Source: Gymnothorax reevesii (lineage: Eukaryota > Chordata > Actinopteri > Anguilliformes > Muraenidae). From it: a stretch of DNA of 64,000 nucleotides. The stretch is taken from NCBI GenBank assembly GCA_029721435.1, contig CM056586.1:68597679-68661678 (forward strand). The letters are read 5' to 3'. Position 1 is the first letter of the stretch; each line of letters starts with the position of its first letter. Below the pieces are notes generated by a model. The model was not told the origin of the DNA. It worked only from the letters and a program-made list of their open reading frames with translations, and made no database searches. Positions 49,001 through 56,503 of the stretch are shown here, piece after piece. A program made the translations under genes and the position numbers.

Positions 49001-50338
49001 AGCAATTTATATATTTAGCCAACTGGCTAATCCAAACCGATATGGAGCCTAAAATTATTAAATGAAGATTATGAGAAGCGGACTGACCGAATTGGGCTGC
49101 AGTGTTCGATGAAAGAATACCAATTACCTGAAGAATTACTCAGAAGGGGCTTCTCGTTGTAGCATTTTCATGTATTATTGAATAAAAAAAATGTATTATG
49201 CTTATCAAATGTGAACATAAAATATGATGTTTTTTGCATTGCACAAAATGGTCAAATTTACAAAAAATCCTGGCAAACACATTCAGGCAACTCTGCTGCA
49301 GATTTGCAGCATTTTTTTTTTTTGATCGAAAAAGATGAATCAAAAATAAAGTAATTCATAGCTCTTAATTTTACTTACTTTTCAGTATCTAAATAGTCTA
49401 CAGTGAAAGTAAAAACCATTTTGTTAAGTATATTAAACGTCAAATAAATTATTTTCGCATTTACTCAGAATTTCCAAATGTAAGCCCTGGAATAATATCG
49501 CAGACATATTTAGGTAAATCTGTGCTGTTTGGTTGTCATTTCAATTTCAAAATGTGACTTACGAAAATGCTACCAGTTTAAATTGAGCGAATCAACTGTT
49601 TGCATGCAAATTGAGCAGTGTAAATGTGAACGAGGTGAGAGCAATTCTTAGTGAAAAGGTGATGATTCTGCCGACCTTGACGTCGCTCTGTTCAGCACGT
49701 TGCTCATAAATACTTAGTGAAGTTCTTCTCTGGCAACATCGATGTCTGGCGGCTGTTTGTTCGAGCCCGCTTCAGATTCATGGAAAACAAAAGGTGCAAT
49801 CTCATCTGTCTGCCCCACAGCAGTAGATATTTTAATTATTATTATTCTACTAAAAATAATCACATTCAATTTATTCTGCAGCTTATGGATAATGATTATA
49901 CATTTATTGATTATAATTGTTCAGCGTATAACTAATGTTCCTCGTCAGGTTTTTGACAAGATTAGTTACAAATTGGTCTCCTAGTCTGAACACCATACTG
50001 CAGAGCTGGGTACAGATTCTTTTCAATGTAGTTACCCCAAAGAGTAATTAAAGTAAGGTGTGCTGAATTGAAATTGAATGAAGCCCATCCCAGCTAATGC
50101 TCGCTCAGGGCTCAGAGGCTCTAACTGCTTTTTCTTCCACAGTGGGGTAAATGCAGGGTACATGAGCCAGACCCCCGGAGGCCCTGCCCCTTACCCGCCG
50201 CAGATGAGCGTAGCTATGGACATGTCAGCCTATCAGAACACTAACCCCAACATGACACCAGCATCTTACCCAATGGCAGCTCCCGCTCATCCAGGAAACC
50301 AGCCACAAGTGGCCTACTACCAGCAACCTCTCCTATAA
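19053..50338 (+). CDS. stam2: stam2, signal transducing adaptor molecule 2 (complete, 14 coding exons, 519 aa)
   Basis: Join: 19053-19092, 28138-28222, 31994-32069, 35597-35692, 35980-36126, 38346-38415, 38848-39049, 39634-39728, 39875-39957, 41633-41720, 43487-43541, 46864-47020, 48493-48662, 50143-50338. Total 1560 nt, every junction GT-AG and in phase. STAM proteins pair with HRS (HGS) as ESCRT-0 on early endosomes and sort ubiquitinated receptors. Domains: VHS about 1-145, UIM 165-184 ([16 protein letters not shown]), SH3 about 208-266 (ALYDF 213-217, WW 243-244, GLFPSNFV), HRS-binding coiled-coil about 300-375 and a Pro/Gln/Tyr-rich tail ending YYQQPLL. STAM2 rather than STAM1 is indicated by [31 protein letters not shown] and the QQPLL C-terminus. 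Human STAM2 is 525 residues, so this is full length. Confidence 0.97.
19206..19351. repeat. Left arm of a 146-bp inverted duplication, stam2 intron 1
   Basis: Reverse complement of 20950-21095 with 8 mismatches and no gaps over 146 bp by my hand alignment (about 94.5% identity). It begins 114 bp after the exon 1 donor. The 19100-19800 surroundings are rich in short AGCTAGC/TAACGTTA motifs. Confidence 0.92.
20432..20640. repeat. Possible hAT-type terminal fragment
   Basis: Contains GGGCTGGGCAGTATGAC followed by ATATCACGGTTTTTTG, a wording I associate with fish hAT-like element ends. No partner terminus found. Confidence 0.35.
20936..21179. mobile_element. 244-bp element with 13-bp terminal inverted repeats, carrying the second 146-bp arm
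   Basis: Ends are TACCCCTCAGCCC (20936-20948) and GGGCTGAGGGGTA (21167-21179), perfect inverted copies. The interior 20950-21095 is the inverted copy of 19206-19351. The same 13-bp ends recur at 29111-29338. Confidence 0.75.
21180..23072. other. stam2 intron 1, middle part; no gene seen
   Basis: Apart from the B-box fragment near 21.6 kb, this is AT-rich intron. The plus-strand frame 21140-21355 has no recognisable domain. Confidence 0.5.
21590..21655 (+). repeat. Possible tRNA-derived SINE or tRNA pseudogene fragment
   Basis: Contains an exact Pol III B-box, GGTTCGATCCC, at about 21625 with a partial T-stem (CAAGG/CCTGG). No convincing A-box or cloverleaf was found, so this is weak. Confidence 0.3.
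23073..23404. repeat. Dispersed repeat, copy B (empty-site copy)
   Basis: Colinear with 4133-4602 but lacking the 116-bp insertion. It ends GACAGCCCTAG, immediately followed by a Tc1-like terminal repeat. Confidence 0.85.
23409..23539. mobile_element. Solo terminal repeat of the Tc1-like family
   Basis: Matches the right terminal repeat of the 5560-7174 element (ACATTAAATATCTTG, CAAATCATTGTATTCTG, ending GGGTTTTGTA). The other end and the transposase are missing. Confidence 0.85.
24269..25706. mobile_element. hAT-like non-autonomous element, 1438 bp
   Basis: Left end TAGGGATGCACTGAAATG and right end ...GTACATCTCTA are imperfect inverted repeats, both followed inward by many GGCCGAAA / TTTCGGCC motifs. 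Flanks GTTTTAAC (24261-24268) and GTTTTAGT (25707-25714) fit an 8-bp hAT target duplication at 6 of 8. No transposase frame remains. It sits in stam2 intron 1. Confidence 0.85.
25715..28137. other. stam2 intron 1, right part; repeat fragments only
   Basis: TTAAAGGGACACTCCAGTC near 26391 and TTAAAGGGGAACTCAGG near 26894 resemble left ends of small DNA elements, but I found no matching right ends. No coding signal. Confidence 0.45.
28138..28222 (+). CDS. stam2: stam2 exon 2
   Basis: 85 nt after CACAG|. Encodes [15 protein letters not shown] then [17 protein letters not shown] domain. Donor GG|GTAAGT. Confidence 0.95.
29111..29338. mobile_element. 228-bp element with 13-bp terminal inverted repeats
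   Basis: TACCCCTCAGCCC at 29111-29123 and GGGCTGAGGGGTA at 29326-29338 are perfect inverted copies and identical to the ends of 20936-21179, though most of the interior differs. The first 80 interior bases are GC-rich. It lies in stam2 intron 2. Confidence 0.75.
29658..31690. mobile_element. 2.03-kb foldback element with arms of about 700 bp, stam2 intron 2
   Basis: Starts GGTCATTCCATG and ends CATGGAATGACC. The left arm (29658 to about 30355) recurs reverse-complemented at about 30960-31690: CAGTCAGTACCTCGCCAAAT, ATTAATCAGGCTG and TATAAATTTTGCAGGTGTCT all have exact inverted partners. Identity is roughly 90% by eye in the stretches compared. The central 600 bp is unique and shows no transposase. 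ORFs at 30065, 30848 and 31209 lie in the arms and are not genes. Confidence 0.9.
31994..32069 (+). CDS. stam2: stam2 exon 3
   Basis: 76 nt after CCCAG|. Encodes [15 protein letters not shown] then [13 protein letters not shown] domain. Donor ACT|GTAAGT. Confidence 0.95.
32486..33461. mobile_element. Non-autonomous TTAA-flanked element (piggyBac or Kolobok type)
   Basis: Left end TTAAAGTTGACATAGA and right end TCTATGACACCTTTAA are inverted copies with two mismatches and have TTAA at both borders. About 976 bp, in stam2 intron 3, no transposase. The minus-strand frame at 33079-33339 lies inside it. Confidence 0.65.
33462..34940. other. stam2 intron 3, right-middle part; no gene seen
   Basis: No splice-compatible stam2 exon. 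Possible element sequence at 34440-34860 (tracts of AGTCT and CAGTC on both sides) could not be delimited. Confidence 0.45.
34943..35066. repeat. 124-bp hairpin element with a (GTCT)n/(GTCC)n core
   Basis: GTGTCGCCTGCGAAGCA (34943-34959) pairs with TGCTTCGCAGGTGACAC (35050-35066) at 16 of 17 positions. The core is GTCTGTCTGTCCGTCTG-type repeat. Confidence 0.8.
35597..35692 (+). CDS. stam2: stam2 exon 4
   Basis: 96 nt after TGCAG|, 32 residues from [20 protein letters not shown] to RTVLSK, completing the VHS core. Donor AAG|GTACTG. Confidence 0.96.
35980..36126 (+). CDS. stam2: stam2 exon 5
   Basis: 147 nt after CCCCAG|, 49 residues from [20 protein letters not shown] to TTFPSSSSQ, the C-terminal end of the VHS domain. 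Its donor CAG|GTACAC runs straight into a pyrimidine-rich minisatellite. Confidence 0.95.
36127..36790. repeat. Pyrimidine-rich minisatellite with 130-bp higher-order period
   Basis: Units of about 25-33 bp built on TGCACTGATACTCGCTCTCTCC variants (split here as TGCACTGATACTCG and CTCTCTCC). GCACGATACTCT recurs at 36196, 36326 and 36456, exactly 130 bp apart. It begins at the donor of stam2 exon 5. Minus-strand open frames up to 200 codons (Arg/Glu/Ser-rich) are by-products of the repeat. Confidence 0.93.
36791..38345. other. stam2 intron 5, right part; nothing recognised
   Basis: AT-rich intron. Short frames at 37193-37804 show no known domain. Confidence 0.5.
38346..38415 (+). CDS. stam2: stam2 exon 6
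   Basis: 70 nt after GACAG|. A Ser/Thr/Ala linker followed by DDEDLAK, the first half of the UIM. Donor AAAG|GTAGGA. Confidence 0.93.
38848..39049 (+). CDS. stam2: stam2 exon 7
   Basis: 202 nt after CGCAG|. Finishes the UIM ([11 protein letters not shown]), then a short linker and the N-terminal SH3 half ([19 protein letters not shown]). GC-rich compared with its neighbours. Donor ACAG|GTGAAA. Confidence 0.95.
39634..39728 (+). CDS. stam2: stam2 exon 8
   Basis: 95 nt after CACAG|. C-terminal SH3 half: [20 protein letters not shown] then [11 protein letters not shown]. Donor CAG|GTGACA. Confidence 0.96.
39875..39957 (+). CDS. stam2: stam2 exon 9
   Basis: 83 nt after CACAG|. Acidic linker [20 protein letters not shown] ending VFIDE. 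Donor GAG|GTGTGT. Confidence 0.92.
39958..41632. other. stam2 intron 9; no gene seen
   Basis: Probable old repeat sequence around 40440-41110, but no terminus or coding domain could be assigned. Confidence 0.45.
41633..41720 (+). CDS. stam2: stam2 exon 10
   Basis: 88 nt after TGCAG|. [20 protein letters not shown] then DSSELYQLE, start of the GAT-like helical region. Donor GAAG|GTATGG. Confidence 0.94.
41767..42568. repeat. Element with 11-bp inverted ends and about five degenerate units of about 150 bp
   Basis: AGCTTACCGGC (41767-41777) and GCCGGTAAGCT (42558-42568) are perfect inverted copies. Next to each is a small hairpin: GGCCCTATGGGCC on the left, AGGACCCTTGGTCCT on the right. Between them the phrase GACTTxTxxCACCAAAA...GTCACAGAT recurs at about 41807, 41966, 42100, 42243 and 42401, with GGTGACxTTCAxxTTGAC in each unit. 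Confidence 0.8.
42740..43345 (+). pseudogene. LINE reverse-transcriptase relic
   Basis: [17 protein letters not shown] near 42845 and [14 protein letters not shown] near 43040 match the conserved reverse-transcriptase blocks (usually DLSKAFDTVDH and [15 protein letters not shown]) of L2/CR1/Jockey-type LINEs. The frame shifts between blocks and the YADD region is lost. It lies in stam2 intron 10, sense to the gene. Confidence 0.8.
43487..43541 (+). CDS. stam2: stam2 exon 11
   Basis: 55 nt after CTCAG|. [17 protein letters not shown] in the helical region. Donor ACAG|GTAAGG. Confidence 0.94.
43640..44070. repeat. Probable dispersed repeat in stam2 intron 11
   Basis: The stretch GGATGCTGCCATCTTGCAC and its surroundings resemble a fish interspersed repeat, but I cannot name the family or delimit the ends. 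The 135-codon frame (43652-44059) has no recognisable domain. Confidence 0.35.
44872..45519. repeat. 648-bp interval bounded by a perfect 24-bp inverted repeat
   Basis: ATCGTCGGCCTGCTGATAAA plus ACCT at 44872-44895 is exactly reverse-complemented at 45496-45519. Inside are a CATCAT run near 45026, TTTATTTATACTCGAGAAAT and an A-rich/ATAC microsatellite at about 45130-45190. Confidence 0.75.
45990..46260. repeat. Fragment of the 54821-55360 MITE family
   Basis: The stretch with GAGGCCATATTTGGAAAAGT and CAGACAAACAA matches the internal region at about 55000-55045 of the element at 54821-55360. Terminal repeats are not evident. Confidence 0.55.
46864..47020 (+). CDS. stam2: stam2 exon 12
   Basis: 157 nt after CCCAG|. 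[20 protein letters not shown] then [16 protein letters not shown], the most conserved coiled-coil stretch, then [10 protein letters not shown]. The donor CAG|GTCCGG is weak. If unspliced, the frame runs about 27 more codons to a stop at 47102. Confidence 0.9.
47800..48130. mobile_element. Possible Harbinger-type MITE, about 330 bp
   Basis: GTGTTCAAAACCGC at the left and GCGGTTTCCAACAT at the right are imperfect inverted ends, with CTACCCGCTACTCACTACG inside. Ends are approximate and the class is a guess. Confidence 0.45.
48214..48415 (+). mobile_element. tRNA-derived SINE
   Basis: The head has an A-box-like TGGTTCATCGG and a B-box-like GGTCCGATTCC about 60 bp apart, followed by TTTGCTGCATGTCTTCCCCC, CTTCCTGTCTCTCTACACTG, TCAAATAAAGGAAAA and a terminal A-rich tail. 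This wording is that of a widespread fish SINE. It lies in stam2 intron 12, sense strand. Confidence 0.85.
48493..48662 (+). CDS. stam2: stam2 exon 13
   Basis: 170 nt after TCCAG|. Gly/Pro/Gln/Tyr-rich tail beginning [12 protein letters not shown] and including [20 protein letters not shown], which matches the STAM2 tail. Donor ATGAG|GTATGG, phase 2. Confidence 0.94.
48663..50142. other. stam2 intron 13; nothing recognised
   Basis: AT-rich intron without coding signal or a delimitable repeat. Confidence 0.5.
50143..50338 (+). CDS. stam2: stam2 exon 14 (last coding exon)
   Basis: 196 nt after CACAG|. [30 protein letters not shown] and the terminal YYQQPLL, then TAA at 50336. Confidence 0.96.
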
Positions 50339-52285
50339 AGCGCTGCAATAAGGCTGTTTTGGTGTGTATCTCTGTAAACTCTCCATAGACAAACTGCAGC
50401 AGGTCTTAGCTTGTATTGGGGGAGTGTCTCCAAACCCACCCTCCCATCATGGCGTAAATGAAAAGAATATGGCGGCTCGGTCAGCCCATACTGTTCCCTG
50501 GCATCCAATAGTAAGAGGTATTGAGGCAGAGGAGATAGAGCTGGTGTTCCAGCAGTGGTGTGCGATTGTTTTGATTGTATGAGCTTGTTTTGGAAGTTGT
50601 GTGTCTAAAGCTTCCGGGGGAATTCTCCTTTGGCCTCCGTCTCAAATATACATCTACACGTGAGATGCAGCTGCTGCTGTTAGTGTGGCTCGCTCCCTCA
50701 ATGTGTGTTCAAGTTTTTACGTACGATCCCCCCCCGCCCCCCGATGATTGCAGTCACTGTAGATCTCTAGCAGAGGTTACAGGCCTCAGATATTTAATGG
50801 AGGAATTGTGAGCGGCAGTTGAAATGATGATTCTCTGGAGCAGGTCATCTAGTGGGATTCGTGATCCTTGGTGGGTACTGCACTGCCACCGTTCCATGTT
50901 GGGACTGATGATAATTGGGCAAATATCATATGCACATTTCACTCTAGAAATCAGTGTATGAAATAAAATTCCCCCAGAATACAGACTTGCAGTAAATGAA
51001 AGTCTGTATCGGAGGTAACGGCGGTTTGTGGATAAATATCCAGCACACTCTTCACCCTCATTACAGCGGTGACTGAAGGAGGTCGTTTCCCCTCAGAAGA
51101 AGAAGGATTGATTGATTTTCATTGTATAGGAGTAATGGGCATTTTTAAAAATGATGGATGTTTGGGCTCATTACTAACATGGAATTATTGATTGACCATA
51201 TGGAGCTTTAGCCTGATGTAACATAAAGATAATCTGTTTATGATATCCTGTATTGTTTTTGGATTCACTTTTTTGTGTTCTTTGCCTCCAAAAACATCTT
51301 TTGGAAGGTTTTGTCTCCGTAAGAATTATGTTTATGACCTGCTTGATTACTGAAGGGTTCAGTTTAATTTGATTGGTGAATTATTGGTTTGTGATTTTAA
51401 AATACGTTGCTATAATTGCAGTTTGTCTGTCTTTCATTTGTAGGCTGTCTGTGAAAAACATGGATGTTGGACCTTGGTTCAGATAGCTGCAGTAGAGAAT
51501 GACTCTTAATATGCAAAAGGTAGTTTTTCTCTTCACTTTGTGACAAAAAGCCGTAGTTAGCTTTTAATTTAATATTTGTAAATTGCATCTCTTATACCCT
51601 TATTTGTATTTTATCTTGATTATTGTTTTCTTTCTGAAGAAATGTTTCAAGCAAAGTGTTTGTTTAGCACTAAACCAGCCACATTGGGTAAACGCTGACT
51701 AACAGTTGAGATGTTTAGTCTTTTTTATGTACAAAAAACTGGTTCTCTGATAAAAAGACATGGAGCACTATTAGACCCAAAAATGCAATGGTTATAGGTA
51801 TTCTAGCTTTATATTATTTAGGATTTTTTGATCTGGGAAGCCGATCAGGGCCATGACCAGATTTTATCTGCCCTCCATATTTGTTTGTGGCTGTACATGA
51901 GGACCTTGTGGAGCCATTTTTTCTTCATCTGTCACATGAAGTCTGTTGTATATTGGATGTAAGATATCTTGCATTGTTCGTATCGCACCTTAACTTTGTA
52001 ATCATTTCTTTGCCACTGGATGCCTTGTTTTCTTTATAAATGAAAATAAAAAAAAAAAACAAAAATAAATTTAAATGAATTTATTTCCGAAGCTGCTGTG
52101 TATCTAGGATTATATATATAAGAGGGAAGTTTCGATCCAGTTTTGGCATATTCTCCTATAATCCTTATTTTATAACATCAAGGTTCTCTGTATCTTGTGT
52201 TGTCATTGTAAAATGTTCCATTTGTAATAACTGAAAAATACTAAAAGGCCTTTAAGAATAAAAGTTGCCGTGTTTCAAGATTTGG
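50339..52285 (+). other. stam2: stam2 3' untranslated region (inferred)
   Basis: No gene is seen between the stam2 stop and about 52.28 kb. Poly(A) signals AATAAA at 50962, 52045, 52064 and 52257 suggest alternative ends. The most distal is my best guess for the full-length transcript. The minus-strand frame 52241-52519 has no domain. Confidence 0.6.
52257..52262 (+). terminator. Probable distal stam2 poly(A) signal
   Basis: AATAAA followed within about 15 bases by GT-rich sequence (GCCGTGTTTC). Earlier candidates are at 50962 and 52045. Confidence 0.5.
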
Positions 52286-53854
52286 TTCAGCTATGATTGA
52301 TTTAAAGTAGATCTCAACTCGAGCCGTTCCATCATTGTCCTGACTGATGGGTGGGCTCTTGTGCCAAAGCGATTTAGGAATGTCATCTCCATTGTTTGGA
52401 GCGCCAAAGAAATGCATCACAGCCTCAGTGTTTGATTTGAGAGAATCCAGACTGATATGCCCTCCTGTGGGGCTCAAAATGTCCTGACTCCTTGCATGCA
52501 GCTCATCTGGCTGGATCATACTGATGCATGTTGTATTGGTGTGTGTTAGTGTCTGTTAAGGTGTATTATGCTTTCTGTTAACAAAAACCAAAACACTTCC
52601 AAGGGAAATTGAATGGATATACACTCTTTTATCAGCACTAATTTATTGTCTTGTCCTGTTTGAAAGAAGATCTTTTGGACACAGACAGCTGGTTGGGTGT
52701 CTGCGCTGCTGCAGAAAGGCTGCTGGGTGAACGGGTCGGTGTTTCATTAGCTGCCCTTGATTTTGCCTGATAGCCAGACCGTTTGTGTCCACTGCATCAG
52801 CTTTGCTGTAGATTGTATGACTCATTACACCTGATCTGCCTTTCGTATCAGCTCGCTCTGGCGATGAAGCCTCTTTTATCCAGTTTTGGGAAACCAATTT
52901 GATGTCACGTATCAGTACTATTGTGTAAAAATGCCTTTGCCAGGACCAATGCTGCAGTTTTTTGTCAACTAAACGTTCACGCAATAATTGCATGTAACAT
53001 TAGGTTGTTAAGATTTCTCACCAAGTGTTTTCGTTCCGGTGGTTTAAACGGTTATCAGACGTTGCTTTGATTTCCATTGTTTAAATTTTTTTGGGTTTTG
53101 GTACCTGTTTAACTATGCTTCGTGCTAATGAATGTAACACTCAATGTGTGGGTTTAACGGTGGTTGTAATGGCCCATTGAGAAGGCACTACCAGCCCTGT
53201 CCTCCGCACCGATGCCCTTCCGCAGCTACATCTGTCTGAACACACCTGACCTGGCAGCTAACCATGCTGGCGATTACTTAAGTAATTTAGGAGTCTGCAT
53301 CAACCTACCTACCCTACCAGTACTTTGTACTTGCAAGATTAATTATTTTGAATGTAATGCAATATCATTATCTTCATGGTCGTCGTAATAGCAGCAGTAC
53401 TCTGATTGAATACATCCCAGGTCTATCGTCTGTTTAATGGCTGGTATAATTTGGGTTATGGGTTGAGCAGAATGGTGGCATTTGAGTTCTGATTAATGCC
53501 AGTGCTGAAAATGTTTTACCTGTACTTGTATTTACTGAAATTGAATGTATTGCATAGACCTTTAAAATTGTATATGCGGCGTGATATGTAAAGTGTGGGG
53601 GATTTAAAAAAAAAAAAGCTGGGGAATGTATTTGTGAGGCACGAACAGCAGGCTGTGCAGAGAGCAGCTGCGCGGTGCCGCAGCTGGCAGCCTCTGGATG
53701 TGAGAGCGGTCAGACACGCGGAGCCGCATCACTCTCGGGTGCGCGAAGTCGGAGAAAGAGAGCGAAACTGGAGCAAACATCCCACTATCCGCAGTACTTC
53801 CAGTGGGCAGCAGCGGAGAGGCAGCCGCCCGCTTGGACCGATGATCTAGCGGCG
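52286..53854. promoter_or_regulatory. stam2-cacnb4 intergenic region and cacnb4 5' leader
   Basis: About 1.6 kb. The first 1.3 kb is AT-rich with no gene. From about 53640 it becomes GC- and CpG-rich (GCGGTGCCGCAGCTGGCAG), fitting a promoter or 5'UTR of cacnb4. An in-frame ATG at 53675 would add 60 residues to cacnb4. Confidence 0.6.
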
Positions 53855-53917
53855 ATGTCCCGACACATCTACACTCGACATAAGATCGGCGAAGGGCTAC
53901 AGGCGCCCATCTTTCAG
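53855..53917 (+). CDS. cacnb4: cacnb4 exon 1 (coding part)
   Basis: 63 nt encoding 21 residues, [10 protein letters not shown] to APIFQ. Donor CAG|GTAAAG, phase 0. Confidence 0.85.
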
Positions 53918-55939
53918 GTAAAGAGGCAGGCTGAGAATAAGCCCCCGTGTGCCCTCCTGGCTCTCGCCGAAACACCGCTGGTTTGGTTTTTGTTTTGCAT
54001 GAGCTGTGCATCTTTAATACGCAAAACTGTTATTCAAGACATTATTCGCCACACCGCGGGAAGTCGGTGTCTGTGTGACGCGTTTTAGCCTTCGCGCATC
54101 GCAAATCGCCCGTATCCTTTAGTTATAGTCCGAGGATAAACGCGCCTGACATCAGCTGACGTTTAGCTTGACTGCTACATTGACAAAACATGTCTATGGG
54201 ATATTCTCGCGTGATTATATTTAAAATATATATATTAAAAATATTAGACTGAACTGCAGTAACCTGGCTGTGTCAGAATTTTAAAAAAGTAAAAGTAGTT
54301 CAGATGGACTTTTGCATTTGCAGCGCTTTGTCCAACAACGAGCTTATCACCTTTTTTTGACGAGGTTGCCATCAATTAATTGGCATTATGATTGATTCTG
54401 TGAGATTACTTGTAAGATGGGCACTTTTTTTTGTTTTGTTCTTGGGCAATAAGATTTTTTTGAATGATTCATGTAAGTTACATTGCACCTCCCATGAGTT
54501 GGATTTTTTTAAAGCGCTCTGCATGGTGATGACCCAGTTTAGATGGCCTTATTTCAAAACTCATGGATGACTCTATTTTTTATTTTTTTACCACATTAAT
54601 AGTGGTTATTTAGGAGAGCGCCCTAAAAAGTACAGCAAAAATCACGGAAAATTGTATTGCATGTTAATCCTGTTCATCTGCTTTGTTCATTTTTCTCTTT
54701 TCTCTGGTTATTTATGCTTGTATCTTAAAGCTTTTTTCACGGTACCCTCACAAACACCTTCGATGAGACTGACTTCCACGCTTCATGCGTCACTTTCTCT
54801 GAAGGTTGTTTTGTTTCACTTACCGTACCAGTCAAAAGTTTGGACACGCTTTGCTTATGTCACAGCACTCTGTTTTTAAAGAAATTTAAACAGCCTAACT
54901 TCTCTATGTAATCTCAAATGGAATCTTGTAAAAAAAAGTAAACAGTCAGAAGTGAAAACAGAATGAGTTACATGTTTAAATCGTGTCAAAATTTTGAATT
55001 CTTAAAGAGGCCATATTTTGCAAAGTAAACAGACAAATAAGCTCCTTCCATTTTCCAACTGCGGTTTTGGGACTTATTGGGGGGAAAAAAGGTTGATTGA
55101 AAGCAAACCTCAAGTGCACCACGTCTTTGGAAAGTTAGACAGCCATCCTGCTGCAAATTCACTTGCCGTGACAGCCCTTGTTAAAAAAAAAAAAAGAGAA
55201 AGAGAGAGAGAGAATGCCCTGCAAATATGACAACCAATGATGGTCAGTTTGATTGATTTAAGAAATAGATTTTTTTGCAAAATAAAGGGTGCTTATTTCT
55301 TTATTTAAAATATATTTTAAGAAAAATGTGGGTATGTCCAAACTTTTGACTGGTACTGTAAATAAATTAATCCTTAGAGCACTGAATACATTTTCGAGGA
55401 ATTAAAAATATAATTATCCTGAGCTGTTGAAAATCTATCAAAAGAGCAGAAGCTCTTTTCAACAAGTTGCCACATGATTGGTTTTCAGTACTGATTTTCA
55501 GTACTGATCTGATTTTGATATCTCGCATCATTGGGCAACTATAGTAGCTTATAGCGCTCTAAGGGTTAATTTTTCACCCGCAATTTCCCAGTGTAGTTTC
55601 TTTGCGATGCCCTGAAGAGCTGGATTGCGGCGGGTCGAAGGAAGGTTGGGGGGTCTGCTAGTGGTGTGTCTTGAGGCAGGGATGTCTGTGACAACACCCT
55701 ATTGTAGTGCCCTAATGTGAAGTGCCCTTGGATAGTGCCCTAATATGAAGTGCCCTCATAAAGTGCCCTAAAGGGAAGTACTCTTGGAAAGTGACCTAAA
55801 GGGAAGTGCCCTTATCTGCTAAGATCACTGGAATGATGGTTATGCGCCCACACAGGTGAACAGAGGGACCTACTCCCGTCGCAGTCGACTGAAGAGGTCG
55901 GATGGCAGCACCACTTCCACTAGCTTTATCCTCCGACAG
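53855..55939 (+). CDS. cacnb4: cacnb4, voltage-gated calcium channel beta-4 subunit (first two coding exons only)
   Basis: Join: 53855-53917 and 55856-55939, continuing beyond the window. The beta subunit is a cytosolic protein that binds the channel alpha-1 subunit through its guanylate-kinase-like domain and controls trafficking and gating. Only the variable N-terminus is here. Exon 2 encodes [20 protein letters not shown] plus RQ, which I recognise as the second exon of the long N-terminal isoform of vertebrate CACNB4. Exon lengths (21 and 28 residues) equal those of the human isoform, which supports ATG 53855. The exon 1 residues themselves are diverged. The next exon (GSADSYTSRPSDSD region) is not found before 64000. 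The SH3 and GK domains are therefore outside, and the paralogue (4a or 4b) cannot be assigned. Confidence 0.93.
54821..55360. mobile_element. Tc1/mariner-type MITE, 540 bp, in cacnb4 intron 1
   Basis: TACCGTACCAGTCAAAAGTT (54821) and AACTTTTGACTGGTACTGTA (ending 55360) are near-perfect inverted ends starting and ending in TA, typical of a fish Tc1-like family. No transposase frame. Confidence 0.88.
55705..55816. repeat. Four tandem 28-bp units just upstream of cacnb4 exon 2
   Basis: Units start at 55705, 55733, 55761 and 55789, each a variant of AAGTGCCCTAAAGGGAAGTG followed by CCCTTGGA. The array ends 39 bp before the exon 2 acceptor. Confidence 0.9.
55856..55939 (+). CDS. cacnb4: cacnb4 exon 2
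   Basis: 84 nt after CACAG|, 28 residues, [18 protein letters not shown] to ILRQ. Donor CAG|GTGAGA, phase 0. Confidence 0.95.
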
Positions 55940-56503
55940 GTGAGAGGGGCAGTGAGAATCTGCATCTCGCTGCCTGGTCTGTACATTAACGGTGTCCTGA
56001 TCTCTCTATGTGTGACCCAATGATCTGTTTCAACAAAGCTTGGTCAAGATCTGCGTTTACATAAGCTGTAGTCTTAAAAGGAATCGTTGTGCAACGACTA
56101 CATGAATTCTGTCAGCAAAGTAATGTTTGATGATTGACTGTATTCCGGAGCACGGATTTGGATTATAAAAGCAGGGATAATTTATTAGACTGCGGAAAAT
56201 GACTTTAGATTGGAGTTTTATTTAAACATATAATTGTTACCCTATTATTGCTATTGCATTAGTGTTCTGTTCTGTTTTAACTTTCTGCTGGAACAATGTT
56301 TGAAGACCTTAAAAGTTTCGATTAGCTTGTCAGCACAGGGGAAGATTACTCAGGCAAATTTCTCTCATCAGTGCCACAGTGTGGCCTATGATAGTTCCTC
56401 TGGTTGTACTTCTTACATTACCCCAAAAGGCACGGTCACGTGGTGGAAATGAACCTTTAAGAAAACACACATATTTCATGCTTTCTGCAACAAGCTAGTC
56501 ATA

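Noticed and set aside
52241..52993. Minus-strand ORFs downstream of stam2 (92 and 116 codons)
   Set aside because: No domain or homology recognised. The first overlaps the likely stam2 poly(A) site.
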